A stretch of DNA of 64,000 nt from Isoetes taiwanensis (lineage: Eukaryota; Streptophyta; Lycopodiopsida; Isoetales; Isoetaceae), in assembly GCA_021234155.1 (NCBI GenBank), contig JAJEKV010000277.1, forward strand, positions 62,001-126,000. The letters are read 5' to 3'. The translations under genes were made by a program, and so were the position numbers. Positions 11,886 to 21,176 of the stretch are shown here, piece by piece. Numbering within the stretch: position 1 is the first letter of the stretch; every line of letters starts with the position of its first letter. The notes beneath the pieces were generated by a model, which saw only the letters and a list, made by a program, of their open reading frames with translations, ran no database searches and was not told the DNA's origin.

Positions 11886-12190
11886 TTGAGTGGTGTTTAA
11901 GGTAGTGGTGTTACTGGCCATTTAGGTGGTGTTTCTGGCCAATTTGAGTGGTGTTTACGGCCAATTGAGGTGGTCTTTCGGCCGGGCATATGGTGTTTCG
12001 GCGGTCGATTGGTGTTTCTAGCCAAGCCGGTGGTGTTTCGGCCAAAGAGTGGTGTTTCGGCCAATTGAGTGGTGTTTCTAGACAAGCCGGTGATGTTTCG
12101 CCAAAAGAGTGGTGTTTGGCCGGCGGAGTCAATGGTGTTTCTAGCCAAGCGGTGGTGTTTACGGCGGGTCTTGGTGTTTACGGACATAAG
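11886..12190 (+). repeat. Minisatellite block C (about 21-bp units)
   Basis: About fifteen units of the form TGGTGTTTC(T)GGCCA plus a short variable tail such as ATTGAG or AGCCGG. Many contain the palindrome TGGCCA. The block is preceded by AACATGTAAAACATTGAG at 11873. The period is usually 19-23 bp. Confidence 0.9.
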
Positions 12191-12339
12191 AAGTCTTGGT
12201 TACTAAATTAAACATAAGTTACTTAACAAAGAAGATTACTTAACATCCTTGAATTGCAACTTTCAACAAGTGAGTGCAACCCCTTGTAGAAATATGAGTG
12301 CCACATCCGTGGTGTTTCCCGCGAGGGGTACAACATGTA

Positions 12340-12655
12340 AAACATTGAGTGGTGTTTAAGGTAGTGGTGTTTCTGGCCATTTAGGTGGTGTTTCTGGCCA
12401 TTTAGGTGGTGTTTCTTGCCAACTTGGGTGGTGTTTCGGCCAATTGAGTGGTGTTTACGGCCGGGGCATATGGTGTTCGGCCGCAGTCGGTGGTGTTTCA
12501 AGCCAAACCGGTGGTGTTTCTGGCCAAAGAGTGGTGTTTACGGCCAATTGGTGGTGTTTCTAGACAAGCGGTGGTGTTTCGGCCAAAAGAGTGGTGTTTC
12601 GGGTCAAGTCAATGGTGTTTCTAGCCAAGCCGCTGGTGTTTACGGCGAGGTCATT
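12340..12655 (+). repeat. Minisatellite block D, duplicate of block C
   Basis: This block has the same lead-in (AACATGTAAAACATTGAG at 12332) and the same order of tails as block C, including the first units TTAAGGTAG and CATTTAGG. The two blocks are therefore a tandem duplication of about 459 bp, starting around 11841 and 12302. The block runs directly into the end of the transposase fragment. Confidence 0.9.
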
Positions 12656-13300
12656 GTAATCAGCCAAGGATGGATGTCCTCCTCAGTGGCATTAGAGGAT
12701 AGAACCCAAGCAACAGGGACACCATTTCCATGCGTGTCATAAACTAGCAAGGTATAAAGGCTGTAGCAGTGGTCATTGGTCTTGAAGGTTGAATCTAAAG
12801 CTACAGCATTCCCCCTTCCATGCTCTAATAGGATCTTCATTTGGAACGGTGTGATGATGCCCGATATGAAAGGGACTCCCTCGATATATGAACACATATT
12901 ACGGATGTAAATCAACCCACATCCTAACACTTGTGGCCACATTCTTGTGCAAAACATCCACATGTCGAAGAGCCGACTTCGGGACAAATTATATAAATCA
13001 TCCATGGCTAAGAATGCATCTCTGTTCTTGGGGGCATTGAGATCCATCCTCTTTTCTATCTCCCATTGTTCCTCGTGTTGACGGAAGACCTCTTGGGGAG
13101 TGTGGTTATGAAGCAAATGTTGGTAGGCCCAAGCCTTCTTACCCTTTGAGAGCCATGGAGCTACATCATGCCTTGTTGTTGCGCATTGGGGATCCTCAAT
13201 TCCATGGCAGACTTTCTCTTGATTATCAATGTGCCTCATCTCGTAGTATGTAATTTTACATATATGGGGGCCTCAAATACAATTTGCTTCACTGACGAAG
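12640..13300 (-). pseudogene. MULE-type transposase fragment
   Basis: The - strand frame (199 codons from 13239) carries a MULE-transposase DDE-region signature: ALDSTFKTNDHCYSLYTLLV, followed by YDTHGNGVPVAWVL. The aspartate of DSTFKTN is the expected first catalytic acid. Upstream, past a stop and frame change near 13275, there is a zinc-binding-like piece (FVSEANCI, then IYYE-type and CHGIEDPQ motifs) as in FAR1/MULE N-termini. The remaining catalytic residues and the C-terminal half are missing: the frame stops shortly after HPWLITM, where minisatellite block D begins. The protein family moves DNA by cut-and-paste; this copy cannot. The assignment rests on motif recognition and is fairly secure. 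Confidence 0.75.
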
Positions 13301-14097
13301 TGGCACCCACAACCTGCGCCTAATACTCATTCCTCTTCTCCGTCTCCTTGAGTAGGAAGGATTCTTCTTCTTTTCTTCACAATTAGAGCTCGGGTTGTTT
13401 TATCTTTGACCTCCGAGAACGTTCCACGATAATCTTGAGGGCCATAGCTGCCCCAAGAGCTACAATTGAGAAATAGTTGTTGATTACAAACCTAAGCAAT
13501 AAGTCTCAAGGATAAATCTAAGTTACATTTGAGAAATAGCAGTTCGATTCACTTCACTTGAAATTCCATGAATCCAAATGAAACCGAATGACAAATCAAT
13601 TCACTTACTTGGTTATTTTAAGGTGGGCATTTTGGTCGCGACTCTTTTCTTTGTGCATCCCTCTTCTCTACCCCGAGATCCACGCTTCCTGAAGTTGGTG
13701 TTGCACCACCGCAAATTCGCCTCCCCTTCCACGAAATCTTGCACCTTTTTGTGGGGATATAACATGCATGCAATGGAATAGTTTGCTGTCGGGGTAGGTT
13801 ACTTGCACAATGAGAATCGTCGCTCTATCTCCCATTGCAATTGGTCACCGAAAATACACCGATGGGGGATCTTGAACGGGGAGATGCAAAAAGAGTCCGG
13901 AAGACAAAATTACTAAGTTACAAAGATTTGGTACCTTCGCTAAAAACTAAACCCAATGTCAACCTCTATAAAACCTTACCTGTTCTACACCGGACGCCAT
14001 TATCCTCTGCCTCCATGCACCGCCCGAACCCGGGCGTTCCAATGGATCTTTCGAGCAGGGCGCCCGGTTGGTTTACGTGGTAATAACAAAGATCCCC
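13301..14097. other. No recognisable gene
   Basis: This is the stretch between the transposase remnant and the right inverted repeat. Reverse-strand reading just upstream of the transposase still looks faintly coding up to about 13450. Beyond that, only short frames without domains are seen. It would be the place for the transposase 5' region and promoter. Confidence 0.35.
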
Positions 14098-14475
14098 AAT
14101 TCCGTTTGAATTGGGCGGAAACACCCCACCAACCTTTGGGATGGAAATACCACCACCACATTCATTAAATGCACACACAAAACAAGTACGGGGACCACCA
14201 CGATTACAAGTAAAAAAAGTGTCACGTCCAAGCGTCCAACCGCCTTCAAAAACATCGGTGGTGGCGGACAAAAATTGGGAATTCTTGATTGTTGAAGATA
14301 TTTGGGATGCATGGATCCTCGGCGTCCTGGGCATCGGCATGCACCGCGTTTAGCGGATAGGCATGCATTGGTGTTTCTGGAAGTCCGAAACACCGGAGAG
14401 GCAAATTGTCCAAAAACCGGATCCGGACTCGATATACGGACGCCGACAACTTCATGGATGAGTGCAACTTCCCGG
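14098..14475 (-). repeat. Right inverted repeat, uninterrupted copy
   Basis: This is the reverse complement of the left repeat, with the same landmarks in mirrored order, including GGATGCATGGATCCTCGGCG. It lacks the 538-bp MITE, so it gives the empty site at about 14325-14340. Confidence 0.75.
14370..14394. repeat. Hairpin GGTGTTTC / GAAACACC in right inverted repeat
   Basis: Perfect 8-bp arms GGTGTTTC and GAAACACC flank a 9-bp loop. It is the counterpart of the hairpin at 7157-7180 and shares its arm with the minisatellite units. Confidence 0.75.
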
Positions 14476-15399
14476 CCCTACTGAGGATATGGACAAATGG
14501 TATGGCTACTGCAACTTCCCATACCAAACTTCGCGATAGTAAACAGATAATGTAAAGAAGACCGCGCAGACGTGAATTTGGAGATCAAAACACAACACAA
14601 TAGAATTCGAGCTAGCATGCGTGATCCGATCGAGAATGGGAATGCATGAAGCTAAAAACGCCAAATTAATCTGTCAAACAATCTCAGAAAAGACATGCAC
14701 TGAAATCAATCCGATGTTCATGTATAAACTTGGAACAATACTCCCATTATAGACGCGCCTTAACGCATGCAAATTCATTCAGAGTCAGATGCCCGAGGCA
14801 TGAAGAAGAACTCGATAAAAGGAGGAGCATCCTTAGAGGGAAAAAGCGAGAATGAGATGGGCTAATGGAATGGCTGAGGAAGAGATATGAGATGGGCTGA
14901 TGGTCGAGAAAGAATGAAGCCACGAGAATAGAAGAAGAGCTGCTGTGAGAAGACGCCAATAACCGGTCCGAAAGAGGAGGTAGCCCTATATAGTAGCTCG
15001 TCCCTTCCCAGAATGGCGATCCGATGGCTCGGATCGATGCTATTATGTAAAAGAGCATTGCATACCTCAAGAGTTCTCATCATCCTTGTTAGCTTCTTTA
15101 GCCACTAATTCTTGCAACTGAGCCCCACACTGTGGGGATCACCACTAACAACGGCCTTCGTCTCTACGCCCAACCTAGCCGGTCTATTGTTTTCAAATGT
15201 TGGTAGCGTGGTGGGTCATTAGGATTGGGTCTCAATTCTTGCTCCAGCAATCCCTATATTGCATTGCATATGAGGTTCCCTTTCACGCAACAGGCTCAAA
15301 CCAAGAGACAAACACCTCTTAAGTAATGAGGGAGATTAGGGTCCTCTATTGGGTCCTCCTCGGCAAAAGCCATCCCGCGTCGAGGCGTTATCATGTGGC
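14476..15399. other. No recognisable gene
   Basis: This is mixed-composition sequence. A - strand frame at 14747-15070 is rich in Ser/Leu and has no domain. No clear repeat, RNA gene or promoter was seen. Confidence 0.35.
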
Positions 15400-17155
15400 C
15401 CGATTAGCAAAAGCATTCCTTTCTTGACATCTTAATATTGAATATTTCAAGCTGGGTTCTTGGGTCTACCAGAAAGGCCCTACATAATGAGATGCTTCAA
15501 TGTGCTCATCCATCAACACGTTATCGGGTTCTTCAATGCATTTTGCCCGGTGTTGGGCGAGGAAATCGTGGAATGCCAAGCTCTACCGGCTGAACATCCC
15601 CAAGCACTCGCAACAAAAGGTGGACCCGTAGTCAATAACTTCATTCATATATGTGTTGGACCAAGAGTTATCGCCAGCTCTAGAAATAGCCCAATGCATC
15701 ATGTACTTGGCAATAGAAGCTCTCGATTGCACCTATATCTTTCAAGCTCTCATATGGCTGCACAACCTTAGGTGATCCTCTGGGAATCGTAGGGTAAACA
15801 TTGGGCATCCTCCTTCCACATTTGATTCCCTTTTTAGGGGAGCCACTCCCTATGCCCCTGGCCTCATCTTGTAGAACATTAGTGGCCATCCATCATCATG
15901 CGAGAACTTGAAGAGTAGCAGTTCAAATGACCACATAAGCGGTCCTTCTTATCGGGGATAAAACCTTTCACACGAATTCCTTCCAATTAGGAACCTTTGA
16001 CACAAGGTAAGGTGAAGGAGACTTGGAACTACAACTTTGCACAAGAGTTGCATAAGCTCACGGAATAGTCAATGCATCCGATCTTCTCATTAGAGTAGAG
16101 TAGTTTCCAAAGAGGGCATCTATGTCATCGTGGGTGTGTCCAACCATCATGAATCAGTACACTTGCTTTCAAGACATCTAACCAAACCAAGTATGACAAG
16201 TAAGAGAAAAGATATCTGTTCTTGTTTTGACTCGAGAGCAATTGTCTAGCTGTAAGTAAAGCCTCCTAGGCAACTTGTTTACCATAGGGCCCTTGAGAGG
16301 AGGCAAACAAATCATTTCTAGTGCCATTTACCATTTTTGCCCTCGTGGGCATCAGGTGTTTTAAAATTGCTCCAGCCATTGAGCTTCGGATCTATCTGTA
16401 TCTCTCAAATGGCCCCAATTGTCCTCAGATTTATTCTCCAAGGTGTTTTCAAGGTATGATTCAAAGATCCCACATGAAAATTAGAATCATCGTTGAGAGG
16501 TCCAATGAGAAGTGGCCCAAAGGCACCTATACCATGCCAGGTGCATGAGAGCACTGTAACACTCACCTTGATCGTTCACCCCTCCACCACGGACTTTGCT
16601 AGCTTTTCTAGGCGAAGAACCATGGTCTTATTCTCGATCCATCTTGTCATGTATAATGGTTAAAAGCGTGCTCGGGGAGATCTATGAGACAGGCTCTCAG
16701 GGACCGGAAAAAGGCTCCTACATGAAATCACAGGCCGTCATATGTGACTTCCTCTCCATTGCAAGTTCCCTTCTTTCCTTTGGATCTACGGTCTTAGCAA
16801 GCTTTTTCCTTTATGACAATACAGGGTTGTTACACTTAGAAAATGCTATCCTCTTAGCTATTGCCACCTTAGTCAAGGCCGAGAAGGTAGCCTCTTCACA
16901 TTTTTGTCCGCTACCCTCGCTCATAATTTTCGGCGGTGTGGCATAAAATCTCACGCATTTTCATCTATGAACATAGATAGCCTGACATTACCCGACCAAG
17001 GCATGAGACACAGGGCTTTAGAACCAGTATTCAGACAATTACGCGGGCCACCATTGAAGAGCTTCTTCCACTTGTAAAAAGTGGAAATGGGTATGCCATA
17101 GGCTTTATGCCATGCTTTCGCATACATCACGCTTGTTATTCAACATCGAGGGTTC
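15400..17155 (-). pseudogene. Broken coding remnant, possibly transposon-derived
   Basis: Several - strand frames read like one protein broken by stops and shifts. Near 17130-16990 there is a helix-turn-helix-like stretch (AYGIPISTFYKWKKLF), the kind of N-terminal DNA-binding segment seen in transposon-encoded proteins. At about 16945-16740 comes a basic, helical stretch (KVAIAKRIAFSKCNN, then KKLAKTVDPKERRELAMERK). Around 15700-15500 another frame reads MNEVIDYGSTFCCECLGMF. I do not recognise a named family or a catalytic triad. The order and composition suggest one gene of about 500 codons, long decayed or badly error-laden. Confidence 0.4.
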
Positions 17156-17299
17156 GCGACTACACCATTTTGAGCAAAAGATCTAGCATGTTATATATGC
17201 ACTGACATCTTTCATACAAACATAATGATGACCTGAAGTCTAAAATAGCCTCGGCACTAGATTTTCTTTCACATTTGCTCACGTGCGTATGCGTGTCCT

Positions 17300-17905
17300 T
17301 GGTCTCCAGGTTGACCATGCGGTAAAGGTCTCTTTTGTGATGCCAATTCCCGTGGTGCCAATGGCCCCGAAACAAAGTTGAAGCGCCCAAGTGGCGAACC
17401 ACGAGAATTACGCCTAAGGCGAACCCAGCGGATTCGCCCGGGGAACGGTCGCAGGGGCGTGGCGGTGGCCGGCTTCTTTGGCATTGCTGCGGGTTAAGCC
17501 CAAGCGAACCCCTAACCGAAGTTTATCTCTGCGGCGTTACCCGAGGGCGTCGGGGGTGCAGCCACCCCTACCGGGTTGCCCGAGGCGAATCCGGTGCAGG
17601 CCCGCATCGCGGCGTGCGAGGCGTCGAGGGGGTGCAGCCACCCTAGGGTTAAGCCAAAGCGAATCCTCCGGGTGCGTCTGCGTCTGGCAAACCTCGCGGA
17701 GGCGTCGTGGGTGCCCAGCCACCCCTCACTGGGGTTCGCCCAGGCAAATCACAGGTGGCGAGCCCACTCTGGCGCCGCGTTTATGGGCGTGTACCGATGG
17801 CGGGTTAGCCAGGCGAATCGAGGGAGCCATGCAGATGGGCGGGCCGTGCGACCCGCGGCGCTTTTGGGCGATCTTTTGGTGGAGGAAAATCCCCGCGGCG
17901 TGACA
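17300..17905 (+). repeat. GC-rich array of GCGAAYCC and GTGCAGCCACCC motifs
   Basis: Within about 600 bp the phrases AAGCGAACCC, GGCGAATCC, GGGGTGCAGCCACCCCTA and GGGTTAAGCC recur at irregular spacing, roughly every 60-70 bp in the centre. The block is far more GC-rich than its surroundings. The open frames on both strands follow this composition and are not credible genes. Related GCGAACCC-bearing DNA occurs at 26.9-27.5 kb and in the inserted element at 48.9-49.8 kb. Confidence 0.65.
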
Positions 17906-19050
17906 ATGTAGACACTTTTCGGTGCAGCCAAATCCAAGAAGGAATATATTGCGTAGTGCCAATGCACAATCTCGAAATATATATATATGATGTTAAAGGC
18001 GCATTCACATGTACCATTTTTTTAAGCGATTGGGGAGCGGTTGAAGCGAGGCTTCAAAGCGCTTCAAAGATTGTCCACGCCGGGTCGGTTTGGTTTCTTT
18101 CCATTTGAGCATAAAAGGCAAATAATCCAGTTTGGTTGCAGTTCGGTGGTTGCAGGAGCTGCAAAATCGGTCGTCCATGTGATTGCTGCATAAGTCACTC
18201 TTGTGAGCGAACCATTGTGAACCATTGTCGACTCCTGGCTTGATCTTGAAGCCAATCTCCGCGGCAAGGACTTTCTATTCGCTCAAGTGAGTTTCTATTA
18301 GAAACTTGGTGGGCACTTTTTTTCTTGTTCTGGTCCATATTTTGTTAAAATGTTTTATTCTAACAATGGCAGGGAAATTGCTTGATATTGTCATTTTCTG
18401 TGGAAAACTGTTGTCATTCTTCTTGGCCGTCTTGTTACAATGGTACGCGGTTGAAGACCGTCTTTGCCGCGATGTGTCCCTTCTAGCATGTAATGCTCCT
18501 CCTCCTCTTCCTCCACAGGGGACATCTCCAGCAATCCCCGCTTCCTCCTCCTCCTCCTCTAAGGGACAAACAATCCCCTACTCCTCCCGCTCCTTTTCTT
18601 TGTGTTGCAAGGATGAGTGAAAGGGAGCTTCTGATTGTTTTAGCGTCGGCGTTCCACTGCGAGGAACGATTGGTAGAATAGCTCGCAAGCCAAATAAAGA
18701 TGAGGCGATGTTGGATGTCACGGATAATGATGCAAGTCGTTCCACCAAATTGTCACGTCCTCAGGATGGACAAAAACAATGTATAATATTTTTTATGAAT
18801 GGGAAACTAAGTAGTATAATGCGTTTCTTTGTGATTTATTTGTGTTTTGTCAAGACCCCAATGCATCTATAGGTTTGTACTCAGGCTTGTGTTCATGTTC
18901 AGCTGTACCTCAGATATCTATTTGAGATCGTCGGTGCTAGAGCAGGCGCAGTTGCTAGAGCAGGTGCACTTTGTTGCAGTTGTTTATATTTGTCTTCCAA
19001 GTAGAGTGAGAGAATGGCGAGGGTAGTCACCTACGACTTCGGTTAGTGAA
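17906..19050. other. No recognisable gene, one CCT/TCC simple repeat
   Basis: A pyrimidine-rich simple repeat of CTCCTCCTC type lies at about 18490-18565. The adjacent short frames simply translate it into Pro/Ser/Leu runs. A small direct repeat around GCTAGAGCAGGTGCA lies near 18938-18970. No gene is supported. Confidence 0.4.
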
Positions 19051-19362
19051 ATGATGGATGAAAATGATAGTGAGTATGACCTTCATGACACCGAGGATGA
19101 CACAATGTCGGAGGAGGACACCGGGGATAATGTAGGCGATGGGTGGAACCCGCCTGGGCAGGTTGCTCCACAAGTTACTCCCAGCCAAAATTCCCAAGAA
19201 GTGCTTGTACATGAACTGGCCGGTCTCTACCCGGACCCAGTTCAATGGCTCCGTGTTGCCCCTCAGGGTGGCTATGCCCTCAACGAGACTGTGTATGGGT
19301 TGATGAAGCTTTGCCTACGGCAACACTATGTTCCCCCCACTCGGCGAAATAAGTGCTGCTGA
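19051..19362 (+). CDS. Short acidic hypothetical ORF
   Basis: The 103-codon frame starts with a strongly acidic segment (DSEYDLHDTEDDTMSEED) and continues with a neutral region ending LMKLCLRQHYVPPTRRNK. The composition looks like a real protein N-terminus or exon rather than chance, but no family is recognised. GC-rich DNA downstream (to about 20.8 kb) has coding-like patches in shifting frames, so this may be the start of a larger broken transposon or host gene. Confidence 0.3.
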   Translation: MMDENDSEYDLHDTEDDTMSEEDTGDNVGDGWNPPGQVAPQVTPSQNSQEVLVHELAGLYPDPVQWLRVAPQGGYALNETVYGLMKLCLRQHYVPPTRRNKCC

Positions 19363-20872
19363 TCCCGCTTGCCCCGCCCGCAGCGGGAGGAGGCCACCAT
19401 AGAGCACCATGTCGGGGTTGATGTACCGATGGGCTGCATATTGCGAGGAGTTTGCGGTTGGCGATGACTCCCGGTTGGTTTGCCGTGGCGTAACCGGACC
19501 TCATAAGTTAGTCCCGTGCGGAGTTTTGGAACCCGCCTAGTTGCCATGGGCCACTTGAATGGAAGCACCCATCGGTCCCCCACTACCACGTTTGAAAAGA
19601 TTTTCGGAGGAATAGGAAATCGGTCAGCGGCGCCATGGCATCCCACAGGGAATACATAATCGCATGCATGGAAGTGTGCATCGTGCAAAAGGTGGTCGCA
19701 CCATGAAGGATAGCGACTTCAACCACGCGGAGGAGACCACCGTGGACCGCCTCGAGCAAAGGGTGATTGAGCTTCAAACCACTCATCGCGGTCCGTTTGG
19801 TCCATGGACATCAACGTGTGGGGGTTGCGACGGGTGAGATTGTGGATGACTATGCCCGCCACCGGGAGGAAACCACGCAGGAGAGGGACTCGGGTGGATA
19901 GGCAAATCGGAGCGGTCCCCGCGGAGGATGCTTGTTTCGTTTTAGCGGACGGTGAAAGATAATGGAAATGGTGCGCGGATATCGTTAGCATCCCGAACAC
20001 ACCGCCATGATCCTTTCACCAATGCGGAGGATTGGTCCATGCGAGTGCATCCTAAAATCCGCTTGCGGGTTGTCAAGGTGTGTGCTATGCCATAAGGCAC
20101 GCCATGCCGCCCCTCATGATATCATCGAAGACTGGCGACCCCTGTGGGTCAGCCCGGGTCAGCCATGCGCCCTATGGAAGGAGGGGTGGCCTCATAAAAC
20201 GCGCCCGCCTTCGGGGAAGGCATCTAGGGCCGCCTCGGGGTGAGACATACGTAGGCGCATCGTTGTTGCGCCTTGTCTCGCCTCTCTATATGCGGCGGCC
20301 TCCATCCACGTGCAGCTTTGCGGGGATCTTTCGGCGTTTTGCAGCCCTCCCGCTCGGACACCACTCTCTCACGCAATTCAGCGGGGTTGCGGATCATTGG
20401 CCGGAATGTGTCGGTGGGCCACCATTGATCTACATGGTGCTTCTGATGGTGGCCCCAAGCTCCATCCCATGGGTCAATCCGAATCGGTCCGCAGTGAATC
20501 TTGTCCACAAAGTGTGTACACCCAGTGCTGTGCAAATCCACCACTGGGCAATGGTGTGGGCCCGACGGCTCAACCCGGCGTGACCTGCAAGACGAGGCAC
20601 CAAATGCCATGGTATTCCCTGTCACAAAACAAACACGGTTAACAAGCACACAAAACATACCTAGCGGGTTAAGACAATGCCGGTTGGGGTACCATTAAAT
20701 GCTACTACCGATCGTAGGGGACATCCGGGCCGCTCTGCCAAAGCCAACAAGCAAGGGGCGCTCATCCATGCCGACCGGGGGCGCCTCACGGGTAAGACAT
20801 GGTCTCGGCGGATAAATGTAGAGTGCTCTCAAATAGATATCCTGAATTCAGCGATTATGAGTCACAAGAAGA
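19363..20872. other. GC-rich DNA without a convincing gene
   Basis: Overlapping long frames occur on both strands (for example 20080-20583 + and 20224-20658 -), as expected from GC-rich DNA. None carries a recognisable motif. A + frame around 19704-19790 (including DFNHAEETTVDRLEQRV) reads like protein but is short. It may be decayed transposon sequence. Confidence 0.35.
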
Positions 20873-21065
20873 TAAGCTTTAAGAAATAAAAGAGAAGCTT
20901 CAACAAATAAAATAAGCTTCAACAAATAAAAATAAGTTCCCAACGTTCAACAAATAAAAAATAAGCTTCAACAAATCAAAATAAGCTTCAACAAATAAAA
21001 ATTCGAGCCACATCGAACCTTCTACAAAGAGAAGCTTTAAGAAATAAAAAGAAGCTTCAACAAAC
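20873..21065 (+). repeat. AAGCTTCAACAAATAAAA short tandem array
   Basis: About eight units of AAGCTTCAACAAATAAAA-like sequence occur, some with AAGCTTTAAGAAATAAAA, at a period of roughly 18-25 bp. The array is AT-rich and noncoding. It sits just before the LTR element. Confidence 0.8.
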
Positions 21066-21176
21066 TTGACAAACTGCGACTTAAACTAGCATCACATTCG
21101 AGACCGGACTCGAGCGAACAATGGATACTTAGCAAGGGGTTGGCTTAAGGGTCCACGAGAAACGAACAATTAAGCT

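Larger units (their letters stand above)
7085..14475. mobile_element. Candidate composite MULE-type transposon
   Basis: Two inverted repeats (7085-7975 and 14098-14475) flank a 7.4-kb segment that contains a MULE-type transposase fragment on the - strand. Its N-terminal side faces the right-hand repeat, the arrangement expected for long-terminal-repeat MULEs. Inside lie four minisatellite blocks and exon-like pieces, as in elements that have captured host DNA. The same GGTGTTTC motif that makes up the minisatellites also forms a hairpin in both inverted repeats. Against the assignment: I could not find an exact terminus or the 9-bp target duplication typical of MULEs, and the transposase is truncated. 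The inverted repeats could instead be two independent insertions of one smaller element. Confidence 0.4.

Noticed and set aside
11990-12501. Peptide-repeat gene from the minisatellite (KHHLNGQ or WCFWP repeats)
   Set aside because: The period is near 21 bp, so heptapeptides arise automatically; unit lengths vary and frames break.
8359-12655. CRISPR-like arrays
   Set aside because: Units are 19-23 bp with a conserved core and no unique spacers of constant length, and the context is eukaryotic.
17478-17967. Several overlapping ORFs in the GC-rich block, or bacterial contamination
   Set aside because: Overlapping frames on both strands are a composition effect, and the DNA is a repeat array sharing motifs with plant-context blocks elsewhere in the window.
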